Below are positions 18,294 to 28,284 of a stretch of 64,000 nucleotides of DNA, in pieces; positions within the stretch are counted from its first letter, which is position 1, and each line of letters opens with the position of its first letter. The position numbers and the translations under genes are program-made. Below the pieces are notes generated by a model, which saw only the letters and a list, made by a program, of their open reading frames with translations, searched no databases and was not told the DNA's origin. The stretch lies in contig NZ_PZZP01000001.1 in the NCBI RefSeq assembly GCF_003046315.1, positions 1,736,001 to 1,800,000 of the forward strand, in the 5' to 3' direction. The DNA comes from Desmospora activa DSM 45169. Its GTDB lineage: Bacteria; Bacillota; Bacilli; Thermoactinomycetales; DSM-45169.

Positions 18294-19172
18294 TTACTTT
18301 TGTAGTTCAGGCGGCTCTCCATATATTTCACAACCGGGAAACGTAAACGCAAAACCATACCAACGGCAATAGAGTTGCATTGGTTTCTCTTCTGATTCAT
18401 CAAATGTCGCTTGAGGATGACCGTCGGGTCCGAGCGCGATCGTAACCGGCCGACCATCAACCTGATCGATCAGTTTCCCACCTGCTTCCCGGATGGTTTG
18501 AATCGTATAAAATCGCTTGGTTTTCTTTTTCGTATAAATGCCCAATCCGCTTACCATATCGGATAACCGCGTATCTTTTTTGCCCATGGAAAAGCGAAAA
18601 TAGGGTGGGAAAAGCCCACGATCGCCGAAAAAGTTCATCAGCGGCTGCAAAATGATCCGACGATGCCACGGCTGTTTTGAAAAGGCAATCGAAATATCAG
18701 GCCAACGTTTTAGTGCCCGTTCCACCGTAATGTGTTCCACAGGGACCAACTCCATCATTTCCCCTTTTTTCGGCCCGTGTAGACATTCTCCGGAAATATG
18801 ATCCCAATAGGAACCAGTCTCTTTATCCTGAAGTAGTGCCATCCCATTATAAATCCCAATGCAGGAAAAGTGGTACAACTGACCATCATCCAACACAGGA
18901 ACCATCGATGTAGCGCCATGGCAAATCGCGCAGAACGCCAGAATAAACGGTTGCCCTGCCACTTCCCCTTGTGCAACGTGATGGTAAGTCATCTGATAGA
19001 GGGAAAATGCCATCCTAATCCCTGCACGTTCCACAATTAAGATTTCATCACTCGCTTTTATGCGGTTGCGACCGACCAGTTCTTGTAACGGTTCGGTACC
19101 GTCGATGAGAAAGGGTTGGAAATGGTTATCGCGAATAATCCGTTTGACGTCAAATTCCTCTGGTTGTAGCAC
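18294..19172 (-). CDS. DUF3179 domain protein
   Basis: This family is conserved but of unknown function. The protein contains the DUF3179 pattern: FLIDG, then a cysteine/histidine patch FCAICHGATSMVP, the GIYNGMALLQDKETGSYWDHISGECLHGP block and a C-terminal WYGFAFTFPGCEIY. The CxxCH patch could bind metal or haem. The GTG at 19172 is ten bases after AAAGGAG; a TTG at 19193 would include that site. There is no signal peptide. It is a single gene, convergent with pgm. Confidence 0.8.
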   Translation of the reverse strand: MLQPEEFDVKRIIRDNHFQPFLIDGTEPLQELVGRNRIKASDEILIVERAGIRMAFSLYQMTYHHVAQGEVAGQPFILAFCAICHGATSMVPVLDDGQLYHFSCIGIYNGMALLQDKETGSYWDHISGECLHGPKKGEMMELVPVEHITVERALKRWPDISIAFSKQPWHRRIILQPLMNFFGDRGLFPPYFRFSMGKKDTRLSDMVSGLGIYTKKKTKRFYTIQTIREAGGKLIDQVDGRPVTIALGPDGHPQATFDESEEKPMQLYCRWYGFAFTFPGCEIYGEPPELQK

Positions 19173-19278
19173 TGCAAATATACTCCTTTCCAATCCCCTT
19201 GCGGGATGAACAAATAGGAATCAGCATGATATTTACCTGAATGTTGAAAAAAAGGAACAGAAATAAAACCTCGCTATC

Positions 19279-19824
19279 CTAGGATAAAGACTCGCTTTCT
19301 AACTCCATCAGCCAGCAATGCTGCCATACCCCTTCATGCTTCTTATGTCGAGGCAACATCTGTACCTTTTTTAAGCCGCATTTTTCATAACACCGAATCG
19401 CCCGAGTATTACGGACTTGGGGATCCATAATGACAAACCGTGCCCCCTTCTCCGCCACCAAATAGCGGACCGCCGCTTGTACCAGTACCGTTCCAATTCC
19501 CCGATTCCAATAATCCGGTTCGCCGATAACCTGATCCATTCCCCAGACGCGATCTTGTGGGCGATAACCATATTTTCGCAAAGAATCCTCATCCACTTGG
19601 TAAAACTGGAGGTAACCGATTGCTTTTCCCTCCCACTCCACCATACAACGAATCATCCCTTTTGTGAACGTAAGAAATTCATTTTGAACTTTTTCTTTAT
19701 CATAGGGTTGATCTCTACCCTTGTAAAAAATTAGAATTCGTTCATCAGACAACCATTTAGTCAAAATCGGTACATCATTTACCACCACTTCTCGGATCAA
19801 GAGCTGATTCTTTTGCCATATCAT
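19279..19824 (-). CDS. GNAT acetyltransferase, AAC(6')-like
   Basis: It is an acetyl-CoA-dependent N-acetyltransferase of 181 residues. The segments GMDQVIGEPDYWNRGIGTVLVQA (the acetyl-CoA loop) and MDPQVRNTRAIRCYEKCGLKKV have the layout of aminoglycoside 6'-N-acetyltransferases of the AAC(6')-Ib group and of related housekeeping enzymes. Whether it modifies aminoglycosides cannot be told from sequence. AAGGGGA precedes the ATG. It stands alone between the DUF3179 gene and pgi. Confidence 0.8.
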   Translation of the reverse strand: MIWQKNQLLIREVVVNDVPILTKWLSDERILIFYKGRDQPYDKEKVQNEFLTFTKGMIRCMVEWEGKAIGYLQFYQVDEDSLRKYGYRPQDRVWGMDQVIGEPDYWNRGIGTVLVQAAVRYLVAEKGARFVIMDPQVRNTRAIRCYEKCGLKKVQMLPRHKKHEGVWQHCWLMELESESLS

Positions 19825-19868
19825 CTTTTATCCCCTTCCATTCCAGTAAATCCTGACCAATATAACTG

Positions 19869-19896
19869 AAAAAGCCCGGGTCTCTCGCCCCCGGGC
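19869..19896 (-). terminator. pgi terminator
   Basis: In minus sense GCCCGGG (19896-19890) pairs with CCCGGGC (19880-19874) and is followed by TTTTT. It lies eight bases after the pgi stop. Confidence 0.88.
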
Positions 19897-19903
19897 ACTA
19901 CGC

Positions 19904-21259
19904 CTATTTTTCCAAGCGCCTAATCAGCCGCTCTTGTTCTTCCTCAAAACCGGGCTTGCCAAGGAGGGCGAACATATTTTTCTTGTACGCTTCTACACCT
20001 GGCTGATCAAAGGGATTGACACCCATTAGATAACCGCTGATTCCACACGCTTTTTCAAAGAAATAGACCAACTCCCCCAAATGATAAGGGGTGGCTTCCG
20101 GAACGTTAACCACTAAGTTGGGCACACCACCATCCGTATGAGCCAGAAGCGTTCCTTGGAATGCCTTGTGATTCACATCGTCCATCGTACGACCCGCCAA
20201 ATAGTTTAAACCATCCAGGTTAGCCGTATCTCCGGGAATCGTGAGAGATTTAGCGGGTCGATCCACTCGAACCACCGTTTCAAACAGATCCCGCCGCCCC
20301 TCTTGAATGTACTGCCCCATGGAGTGTAAATCGGTGGTAAAATTGACCGAAGCGGGATATATTCCTTTGTAATCTTTTCCTTCACTCTCGCCAAACAGCT
20401 GCTTCCACCATTCCGAGAAGGTTTGAAGTGAAGGCTCATAGTTGACCAAGAGCTCAATCGTCTTCCCTTTGTTGTATAGGACATTACGTACTGCCGCATA
20501 ACGATAAGCATCATTCTCCGACAAGCTTGTTTTGCGGTAGGTATCGGCGGCGTCGGCAGCCCCTTTCATCAAGGCCTCCACATCAATCCCGGCTACTGCG
20601 ATCGGCAACAATCCCACAGCGGTCAAGACGGAGTAACGGCCACCTACATCGTCGGGAATAACAAAGGTCTCATACTTTTCTGCGTCGGCCAACTGCTTTA
20701 AAGCGCCTTTGGCTCGATCTGTCGTGGCGTAGATCCGTTGATTTGCTTCTTCTTTGCCGTATTGCTTTTCCATCCAAGCTTTGATGATGCGAAAGGCAAT
20801 CGCAGGTTCAGTGGTGGTGCCGGATTTAGAGATCACATTAACACTAACCCGCTTTCCTTCCAAATGGCTCAACAGATGGGAGAGATAGGTGGAACTGATA
20901 TGATGGCCAGCAAAGTAGATGGCTGGACCTTGCCGTTCATCCGCCGACAATTGATTATGAAAAGGATGTGTCAGCATCTCAATCGCCGCGCGAGCACCAA
21001 GATAGGAACCGCCAATCCCGATCACGATCAAAGCGTCAGAATCCGTACGAATCCGGTCTGCCGCCTGCCGAATACGGGCAAATTCTTCTCGGTTATAGGC
21101 CGTCGGCAGATCGATCCACCCTAAATAGTCGCTACCTGCCCCACTTCCCTGGTACAATTGGTCATGGGCTGTCAACACACTGGCTTCCATTTGTTCCAGC
21201 TCGTGTTCACCGATAAAGGGTAGTGCTGTCGTATGGTCAAATCGTAGTCGGTTATTCAA
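19904..21259 (-). CDS. pgi: glucose-6-phosphate isomerase
   Basis: It interconverts glucose-6-phosphate and fructose-6-phosphate. Family landmarks are [47 protein letters not shown], the [14 protein letters not shown] signature and the C-terminal [14 protein letters not shown]. The TTG at 21259 follows GGAGGGA by five bases and yields 451 residues, matching Bacillus Pgi (450); the open frame upstream is not family-like. With pgm it feeds galactose- and starch-derived hexose phosphate to glycolysis. It has its own terminator. Confidence 0.95.
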   Translation of the reverse strand: MNNRLRFDHTTALPFIGEHELEQMEASVLTAHDQLYQGSGAGSDYLGWIDLPTAYNREEFARIRQAADRIRTDSDALIVIGIGGSYLGARAAIEMLTHPFHNQLSADERQGPAIYFAGHHISSTYLSHLLSHLEGKRVSVNVISKSGTTTEPAIAFRIIKAWMEKQYGKEEANQRIYATTDRAKGALKQLADAEKYETFVIPDDVGGRYSVLTAVGLLPIAVAGIDVEALMKGAADAADTYRKTSLSENDAYRYAAVRNVLYNKGKTIELLVNYEPSLQTFSEWWKQLFGESEGKDYKGIYPASVNFTTDLHSMGQYIQEGRRDLFETVVRVDRPAKSLTIPGDTANLDGLNYLAGRTMDDVNHKAFQGTLLAHTDGGVPNLVVNVPEATPYHLGELVYFFEKACGISGYLMGVNPFDQPGVEAYKKNMFALLGKPGFEEEQERLIRRLEK

Positions 21260-21592
21260 GGAATGTCCCTCCGTTTGTTTCGTCTCCGCTATCAGACAAC
21301 CCTCATCATTTTTTGAATCCGAATCCATTTTATCCGATGGGCGCCTTTATTTCAAAAAGGGATGCAACTAAAACCATTTATCTGAAGTGAGTGCCCATGA
21401 TTTTGCAGGAGAGGCGGAAGGGCGGATTTTAGGCGGAAACTTTAGGAAAAGGGCGGATTCGAGCAGAAGGTGACAGGGTCTCCATCGAAGTGCTAAAGCA
21501 TCGACAAACCAACATCAGTCACTGCTGTGCCAACTACACCCCTGTCCACACAGATAAAATGCCGCCGGGTCCCAGGATCGGCGGCCAACTAT
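21260..21592. other. intergenic region with GGCGGA cluster
   Basis: No gene is recognisable. Four GGCGGA hexamers lie on the plus strand at 21413, 21421, 21432 and 21452. The part next to 21260 must contain the pgi promoter, which I cannot define. Confidence 0.4.
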
Positions 21593-22198
21593 TCAGATAT
21601 AAAGGAGTACATCTTTGGAGCGAATGCGGTACATCCAGGCGAGAGCCACCGTCGTCAGAAGCGGCAGCAATCCGATGGGACCCAGCACCCGCAAACTCAT
21701 ATTAAGGATCCCCTCCCATTCATACACCGCCATCAACAATCCGGCAGCGGCCAACCAGCCCACGCCGGCAGACACTATAACCAGTCCGACCATCCGGGCA
21801 AACTCCCGCAAGCGCTGTAGATAGTTTCTCTGATCCGCCAATGCCCTGCTTTCTTGCAGCAAAGGGCTCAGGTTTTGCATCAGATTGATTCGTTTTTTAT
21901 CTTTAATCAAGTTATTTTCCACCACTCGGGTGTAGATAATCGTCACAAAATGCAGTTCATCCTGCAGCTGCGAATGTTTGATTTGATATTCCCGCGCTTT
22001 TCCCTCGATCAATACCCGTATCTCGTCTAAAGAAGGAATATATCCTTCCATCACCACACGACAAAACAACAGATCTTCCAATTCCTTATTGGCTAAGCGC
22101 GCTTTTCTCCATGTGGCTCCCACCGTTGAATAGTATGTAAAAATAAAGAACGCAACTGAAAAAGAAACGCTAGCTACCACAACCAATAAACCCAACAA
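21593..22198 (-). CDS. hypothetical membrane protein with coiled-coil middle
   Basis: I do not recognise this 201-residue protein. It has a hydrophobic N-terminal segment (residues 2-24), a charged, probably helical middle (about 30-125, rich in Glu, Lys, Arg and Leu), and two hydrophobic segments near 137-160 and 168-188. A TTG at 22198 follows AAGGTGAT. It is a single gene between pgi and nhaC, with no clear partner. A structural or sensory membrane role is possible but not shown. Confidence 0.6.
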   Translation of the reverse strand: MLGLLVVVASVSFSVAFFIFTYYSTVGATWRKARLANKELEDLLFCRVVMEGYIPSLDEIRVLIEGKAREYQIKHSQLQDELHFVTIIYTRVVENNLIKDKKRINLMQNLSPLLQESRALADQRNYLQRLREFARMVGLVIVSAGVGWLAAAGLLMAVYEWEGILNMSLRVLGPIGLLPLLTTVALAWMYRIRSKDVLLYI

Positions 22199-22469
22199 AC
22201 ATCACCTTCTCTTTGGTATAAATAGTTCTGATGTACTATGATTATACCGATAAAGACCTGTATTTTGTAAGTCTTATTTATTATTTTTTTCTTCTGTATC
22301 CGTTCGAATAACAATTTTTCCTTTAAAACATCACCGGATATTTTCACAAAAAATAAAGAGACCATTTCTCGTTGGAAACAGCCTCCGATCGATGACACCG
22401 TGGGTGCGGGTCCCGATTTTCGACTCTGCATTACACCGGAAACCGACCCACCGCCTTTCGACTCAGATA

Positions 22470-23966
22470 TTATTTCTCTTCGTACGGTTGCTCTTTTACT
22501 TCTTCACCGTCTTTTCCTTCATATCGCAATCCCCAGCCGGTCAATGCGGCGATTAGCATCACCAGGACTAGGAACCAGCCATGAAAAACAAAGGGGAATG
22601 CGGAAGTAGGAGCGATCACCGGCAGCCAATCATACTGCTTCTGTAATTCCGAAATTGTCTGCCAACCTAGTAGCAACGCTGCGCTCCAGGGGAAGATATA
22701 ACCCAACGCGGAGCTGATCGCATCAAGGAAGTTGGCACGGCGGTAAGGGTGGATCTTCTGTTTCTCGCCGATTTCTTTAACAAAGGGGGCTGCCGCAATT
22801 TCAGCGGCGGTGTTGATAGTGATCGCGCTGTTCATCAGGGAGACAATGCCCCAGATCGCCAATTCCGCACGCCGGGTGACCCCCCGGATCCACCGAGTTA
22901 AGCTCCGTGTGATCACTTCCATCGTACCACCCAATCGCAACAGATGGGATGCCGCCACAATCAGCAGAATCAAGATGGCCATATTCATATAACCGGCGAC
23001 ACCGTCGATCAGCGCCCCCTCCACCACATTGTCAGAGTCCGGGTTAAACCGGATTAAATCACCAATCGTTCCTAGATTGGTTAAGACAATAATTGGAATG
23101 GAACTAAGAATGCCCCAGGTTAGGGAGGTGATCAGATGATGCCCTGACAGCGCCAACACAATTACCAAGAGAAAAGGAAGTAACAAGATTAAACCAGCGG
23201 GGTTGGAAGCCTCCTTCATCGCCGCCATGGCGGCAGGATCATCTATTCCTCCACCTCCACCGCCAAAGAGAGCGAACAGAATGAAGGCGGGGATCGCCGC
23301 GACAATGCTGTATTTAAAGCGGGAGCGCACCACACCAGGAACATCTGCATTCTGGGTAGTAGCGGAAACAATCGTCGTATCGGATACAGGGGCCAGGTTA
23401 TCCCCAAAGGCTGCCCCACTTAAAATGGCCGCAAACAGCATCACCGGATCAGCTTCAACAGCGACACCCGCTGGGTACATCAGGGTACAAAAGGCCACCG
23501 TGGTACCGTAACCCGTTCCAACCGCAGTGGAAAAAATCGCTGCCAACACAAAAGTGAGGGCGACAAACAACGATCCAGTCATACCGGAAATGTCCCCCAA
23601 CCAGACAAGGCCTTCAACTAAGCCACCGGATCGCAATACTTGTGCAAACATCCCTGCCCAGAACCAAGCCACGATGGCAATAACACCTACCGGTTGTGCC
23701 ATTCCATCAAATATCCCCTGAGCATAATCAGACCACTTACTTTTGCAGAGAAGCAGTCCCAGGGCCAATCCAATCACAGCCCCCATCACCAAACCGATCT
23801 CAGAGCTTAGTTGCAGCATACTGGTTGCTACCGCCCAGCCGACAAAAAACAGCATCGGCACCACAGCGCCAAATGCCCCCAATCGAAAATTCAGCTGCTT
23901 TACCTTATAGCTTCCAACCGCCTCCGCTAACGCATCTTGTTTCTGTTTTTCCCCTTCATTCACCAT
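22470..23966 (-). CDS. nhaC: Na+/H+ antiporter, NhaC family
   Basis: It is a polytopic membrane protein predicted to exchange Na+ or an organic ion pair for H+. About twelve hydrophobic segments, the conserved GTGYGTTVAFCTLMYPAG and GAAFGDNLAPVSDTTIVSA blocks and the 498-residue length fit the NhaC family. Some members are malate/lactate or arginine/ornithine antiporters, so the substrate is uncertain. The ATG has GAGGAGGGG eight bases upstream. A cytoplasmic acidic tail (EGKDGEEVKEQ) ends it. It is transcribed alone. Confidence 0.88.
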   Translation of the reverse strand: MVNEGEKQKQDALAEAVGSYKVKQLNFRLGAFGAVVPMLFFVGWAVATSMLQLSSEIGLVMGAVIGLALGLLLCKSKWSDYAQGIFDGMAQPVGVIAIVAWFWAGMFAQVLRSGGLVEGLVWLGDISGMTGSLFVALTFVLAAIFSTAVGTGYGTTVAFCTLMYPAGVAVEADPVMLFAAILSGAAFGDNLAPVSDTTIVSATTQNADVPGVVRSRFKYSIVAAIPAFILFALFGGGGGGIDDPAAMAAMKEASNPAGLILLLPFLLVIVLALSGHHLITSLTWGILSSIPIIVLTNLGTIGDLIRFNPDSDNVVEGALIDGVAGYMNMAILILLIVAASHLLRLGGTMEVITRSLTRWIRGVTRRAELAIWGIVSLMNSAITINTAAEIAAAPFVKEIGEKQKIHPYRRANFLDAISSALGYIFPWSAALLLGWQTISELQKQYDWLPVIAPTSAFPFVFHGWFLVLVMLIAALTGWGLRYEGKDGEEVKEQPYEEK

Positions 23967-24145
23967 CCGTTCACCCCTCCTCGTTCCAGCAATAACCTCA
24001 CCCTTCCCACACTTCTTGTCATCATGTAGACATATTCTACATTAAACTTTATTCAATAAAATCCGTCCCCATTTTACAGTAAACCAAACTGGAAATCTAG
24101 TACAGTTGGATGCTTAGAGCAACCAATTATAGTATAATCGAATGT
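23967..24145. other. nhaC upstream region
   Basis: This must contain the nhaC promoter. I see no gene in it. A TATAAT (24132-24137, plus strand) lies just before the mobile-element remnant. Confidence 0.3.
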
Positions 24146-24436
24146 ATGAGCGGTGCTCATCCCACTGGTAGTGGGTTCGTTCCTTGAAAATGTCATGGTA
24201 TGCGGTTCCAGTGGCGAACCAATCTCTCCCACTAGGTAAAACCATGAGAGTGAGATAAAGGAACTAGGACACTGGTAATAGATGTCCCGCCTATGTGAGT
24301 ACATACGGCTTGGCTGTAGAACTGCATGGGACGGGCTGATGAGACAGCCCTTAGATTGGGAGTTGCACGAAGCAGAAATGGATTGAGTGCGCTAACTACC
24401 CAAGAATCCCATCGACTTCAGTCATGGGAGTCTCAA
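24146..24436 (+). mobile_element. IS200/IS605-like remnant without tnpA/tnpB (omegaRNA-like right end)
   Basis: Two small hairpins mark the left part (ATGAGC/GCTCAT at 24146-24160, CCCACT/AGTGGG at 24161-24175). The right part carries TAGAACTGCATGGGAC at 24317 onward and ends in ATCCCAT...ATGGGAGTCTCAA; a terminal hairpin followed by TCAA is the layout of IS605/TnpB right ends and of TnpB guide (omega) RNAs. No transposase or TnpB frame is present. The final TCAA (24433-24436) forms the TGA stop of the minus-strand DUF2019 gene. Related copies lie at 40.8 and 53.0 kb. Confidence 0.65.
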
Positions 24437-24771
24437 ACCTTCAAGTTTCCTTTTTTCCATTCCTTTAACGCTGTCTCCGCATGAAATCCGAGAATCCCCG
24501 TAATCCCCTGTAGGTACTGAAGGTTTTTTAGCGCTCGCGTCTCTTCGTATGGAAGGGAATGCACTGCGGCACTCAATTTTACATAGGGATCATCATGATC
24601 CATCAAGCTTACCAGTGCCTTGATCCCTTTCTCTGAACGCTTCAACTTATGTAGATGCATCACCTTGAGTTTGTTACATTCATTCGCAGACTGATAATCT
24701 CCTTTTTCCCACGCTTGTCCCTGTTGTTGACAGGCATCGATGTACATTTCTACGCTTCTTCGAAAAACCAC
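24433..24771 (-). CDS. DUF2019-like HEAT-repeat protein
   Basis: It is a small helical cytoplasmic protein of 112 residues. The pattern CNKLKVMHLHKLKRSEKGIKALVSLMDHDDPYVKLSAAVHSLP followed by a short C-terminal helix pair is that of DUF2019, a HEAT-like family of unknown function. GTG at 24771 is seven bases after AAGGAG; upstream codons overlap that site. The stop codon lies inside the end of the mobile-element remnant, so the C-terminus may have been cut or changed by the insertion, although the length is about normal. Confidence 0.65.
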   Translation of the reverse strand: MVFRRSVEMYIDACQQQGQAWEKGDYQSANECNKLKVMHLHKLKRSEKGIKALVSLMDHDDPYVKLSAAVHSLPYEETRALKNLQYLQGITGILGFHAETALKEWKKGNLKV

Positions 24772-25191
24772 TTTTATTCTCCTTCCCACGAACCCCTATA
24801 TCCATACTGTGAAATCCAAAGGCACCACCGGGCACTTAATCTTCCTCCTCTTTAACTACATATAAAGTTCTATATCAAATGGTTGATATCCTTTTTTTGT
24901 CGTAGAAAAGGAATAGATGGCATCCGTGGCGAAACTGTCGCAGAAGGCTTTATTTACCGTTGATAAAACACCGTTTTCCATCAAACGATAAAAATGACAA
25001 AATCGACCATATACTACTAATTTATTAAATCTACTTCAATTAATTTAATTACCAAAAGCTTATTTTAGTTATCTAAACTTCATAAAACGTTCAAAACCAT
25101 TTATCCTAGAAAAGGTTATACTTTTACTGCCATTTATTTCTTCTCTCATTTTGTAAGCGTTTTACCTAAAACGGAAAGGTGGTTGCATATT
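24772..25191. promoter_or_regulatory. divergent spacer, AT-rich
   Basis: No gene is visible in these 420 bases. The right half is very AT-rich and should hold the promoter of the SLC13 gene. TGTAAGCGTTTTAC at 25152-25165 matches the cre consensus in 12 of 14 positions and lies 26 bases before the ATG, in a position to block transcription. Confidence 0.45.
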
Positions 25192-26829
25192 ATGAGCAGA
25201 TCCTTTGTCGCTGCAGCTTGGAATCAACTGTGGCAATCCCATTCACAAACCAAACAATTGCTGCTGTTCGCTATGCCGAAAAAGCAAGCAAAGGATTCAA
25301 CCCAATCATCCTCAGACAAACAAGTGGCGGATAATCCTGAACCACCTACTTATCGACGTTCCCAACTCGTCGGATTGCTCCTGGGTCCAGCCTTGTTCCT
25401 GTGGGCGTTACTGTTTTTCTCTCCTGAGGGATTAAGCGCACAAGGGCAAGCAGTACTGGCTACTACTTTATGGGTGGCGGTCTGGTGGATCACGGAAGCG
25501 ATTCCCATTCCGGCAACCTCCTTGCTCCCTTTAATCTTACTACCCGTCACCGGCGCTTTAGAGGGAGATGCGGTTGCATCCGCTTATGGGGATCCGATTG
25601 TCTTCTTATTTTTAGGCGGGTTTATGATTGCCCTAGCAATGGAAAAATGGAATCTTCATAAACGGATGGCTTTGACGATCATTTCTATGATCGGAACCAG
25701 CACACAACGGATCGTGTTGGGAATTATGTCGGCTACGGCCTTTTTATCCATGTGGATCTCCAATACCGCCGCCGTTATGATGATGATTCCGATTGGGACT
25801 GCGATCATTTACCAAGTGTCACAAACATTGAAAGATCGATCTTATGAGTATATCAATCGCAAAGGAAACTTTGAAAAGTCAGTCATCCTGGGAACCGGAT
25901 TCGCTGGCACCATCGGAGGGTTGGCCACACTGATCGGAACGCCTCCCAATGTAATTTTGGCCGCCATGGTTTCCAAGCTGTACGGCATTCAAATCTCTTT
26001 TGCCGGTTGGATGTTGATCGGTGTTCCAATTAGTATCATCTTATTGTTCTGTACGTGGTTTTACCTTTCCCGCATCGTTTTTCCGGCTGAACTGAAAGCG
26101 TTGCCAGGTGGAAAAGAGATGATCCAGAAGGAATTGAAATCACTGGGAAACACCAGCTCTGAAGAAAAAGCGGTTTTGGCCGTCTTCCTCTTTGCCGCCT
26201 TTATGTGGATTTCCCGCTCTTTTATCTGGGACCATTTGATTCCCGGTATTAGCGATACCATGATCGCCATTATAGCGGCTATTATCCTGTTTTTAATCCC
26301 GGCATCGCAAAAAGGAAAGCGTGTGCTCGATTGGCAAGTATCCAAGGATGTGCCTTGGGGCGTATTGCTCCTGTTTGGCGGCGGTCTGGCAATTGCTGCA
26401 GGCTTTGGCGAATCCGGTTTGGCTGAATGGATTGGCAATCAGTTGACTGTATTGGAAGGCATCAACTTCTTGCTGATCATTGTTGTCACAGCTGCCCTGG
26501 TTCTGTTCTTGACGGAGATCACCTCCAATACGGCAACCGCCACCATGATTCTCCCGATTTTAGCTTCCCTGGCGCTGGCGATCAACGTACATCCCTATGC
26601 CTTGATGGTGCCAGCAGCTATGGCCGCTAACTGCGCCTTTATGCTGCCGGTCGGTACGCCACCCAATGCGATTATGTTCGCTACCGGAAAGATCGGGATC
26701 ACTGAGATGGCGAAGACAGGCGTATGGATCAATATTTTCACCCTCATGTTGGTGATTTTGGCAGTGTACTTCTTCTTGCCAATCGCCTGGGGAATCGATT
26801 TAACCACCTATCCGGCCAGCATGAAATAA
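25192..26829 (+). CDS. SLC13/DASS-family Na+-coupled dicarboxylate symporter
   Basis: It is a membrane symporter expected to take up dicarboxylates or similar anions with Na+. Both SNT motifs are seen (MWISNTAAVMMMIPIGTA and EITSNTATATMILPI), with the mid-protein block GFAGTIGGLATLIGTPPNVIL and a repeat near the end, AFMLPVGTPPNAIMFATG. There are eleven to twelve hydrophobic segments, and an unusually long polar N-terminal stretch of about 60 residues. The ATG at 25192 follows GGAAAGGTGG. It is a single gene with its own terminator and an upstream cre-like box. Confidence 0.9.
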   Translation: MSRSFVAAAWNQLWQSHSQTKQLLLFAMPKKQAKDSTQSSSDKQVADNPEPPTYRRSQLVGLLLGPALFLWALLFFSPEGLSAQGQAVLATTLWVAVWWITEAIPIPATSLLPLILLPVTGALEGDAVASAYGDPIVFLFLGGFMIALAMEKWNLHKRMALTIISMIGTSTQRIVLGIMSATAFLSMWISNTAAVMMMIPIGTAIIYQVSQTLKDRSYEYINRKGNFEKSVILGTGFAGTIGGLATLIGTPPNVILAAMVSKLYGIQISFAGWMLIGVPISIILLFCTWFYLSRIVFPAELKALPGGKEMIQKELKSLGNTSSEEKAVLAVFLFAAFMWISRSFIWDHLIPGISDTMIAIIAAIILFLIPASQKGKRVLDWQVSKDVPWGVLLLFGGGLAIAAGFGESGLAEWIGNQLTVLEGINFLLIIVVTAALVLFLTEITSNTATATMILPILASLALAINVHPYALMVPAAMAANCAFMLPVGTPPNAIMFATGKIGITEMAKTGVWINIFTLMLVILAVYFFLPIAWGIDLTTYPASMK

Positions 26830-26847
26830 ATAACGACCGTTTAAGTG

Positions 26848-26876
26848 AAGGCCCATAGTGGGCCTTTTCTTATTTT
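26848..26876 (+). terminator. terminator of the SLC13 gene
   Basis: AAGGCCCA (26848-26855) pairs with TGGGCCTT (26859-26866), followed by TTCTTATTTT. Confidence 0.85.
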
Positions 26877-26877
26877 G

Positions 26878-28233
26878 GTGGCTGATGAGCCAATATCCAA
26901 ATATACCCGAGCAAAACTTTTTCAGAAGCCCGGACAGAAAACGCCCGTGTTTGTCCGTTTTTCCACTGTTATTCACGGCAACCATTCTCCAGAGACGCTA
27001 CGAGATCCGAGAGGGTTTGCCGTCAAATTTTATACAGAAGACGGAGATTGGGATTTGGTGGGAAACAACCTAAAGATTTTTTTATCCGAGACGCGATGAA
27101 GTTTCCCGATTTGGTTCACGCCTTCAAGCCGGATCCACTTACCAATGTGCGATAGCGAACGTATCTTTGACTTTATCAGCCGAACACCCGAGTCTATGCA
27201 CATGATTACTTTCCTCTTCTCCCCTTGGGGGATTCCAGCAAACTACCGGCAGATGCAGGGATCCGGAGTAAATACGTACAAATGGGTAAATGAACGGGGT
27301 GAATCGGTATTGGTGAAGTATCACTGGGAACCCAAGCAAGGTATTAAAAACCTGACCCAAATAGAAGCGGAAGAGATCCAAGGGAAAAATTTCAATCATG
27401 CGACACAGGATCTTTACGAAGCAATCGAGAGAGGGGATTATCCAGAATGGGAGCTGTACGTGCAAATCATGAGCGATGACGAACACCCCGAACTTGATTT
27501 TGATCCGTTGGACGATACCAAGTTGTGGCCGATGGATCAGTTCCCCTTTCTCCCGGTGGGACGGATGGTCTTAAACAAAAACCCGGAGGATTACTTTGCA
27601 GAGGTGGAACAAGTCACCTTCGGAACTGGAGTGCTGGTGGACGGGCTGGATTTTTCCGACGACAAAATGCTGCAAGGGCGAACCTTCTCCTATTCGGATA
27701 CCCAACGTTACCGGGTGGGTCCCAACTATCAGCAATTGCCGATCAACGCCCCCAAAAAACATGTGGCTACCAATCTACGAGGCGGCCAGATGGCCTATCA
27801 CGTCGATGTGGCTCCCGGTCAAAATCCCCATATCAACTACGAACCCTCTTCCTTGGGCGGATTGAAAGAGGTTCAGCAATCCGGCAAAGAACACACCCCC
27901 TTTATTCAGGGGCATCTGGTTCGGCAAAGTATCGAACGGCGAAATGATTATAAACAGGCTGGTATGACCTACCAGGCACTGCAAGAGTGGGAACGTGTCG
28001 ATTTGATCCAAAACTTGATAAACGCTTTAAGGGGATGCCATCAAGACATTCAGGATCGGATGATCGATCATTTTTCAAAGTGTGATTCGGATTACGGACG
28101 TCGGGTGGCCAAAGGGTTAAATCAACAAGGAACCGACGGAACTGCGTCAACCCGGGGGCAACTTGGCAATACGGAAGCAACAAAAGCCGTTCAGGATGCG
28201 GAAAAGATGGGACATCCCTCTCAGCCTTATTGA
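26878..28233 (+). pseudogene. katA: catalase pseudogene (monofunctional haem catalase)
   Basis: The reading begins in mid-domain right after a terminator: [43 protein letters not shown]. The first 50-60 residues of a normal catalase, with the catalytic His, are absent. A run of seven T near 27076-27082 shifts the frame inside [19 protein letters not shown], and a second small indel near 27152 restores a frame for [12 protein letters not shown]. From there to 28233 the protein is intact, including the haem-ligand segment [19 protein letters not shown] and a full C-terminus. There is no promoter or start. It cannot give an active enzyme. Confidence 0.9.
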
Positions 28234-28284
28234 ATCTCTTAGAAATCACCAATGATTCCGATGTGAATATATCCACCAAAAAAC

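Noticed and set aside
24074-24304. Minus-strand open frame of 76 codons over the mobile-element remnant
   Set aside because: It has no family features and no ribosome binding site, and it lies across the structured remnant.
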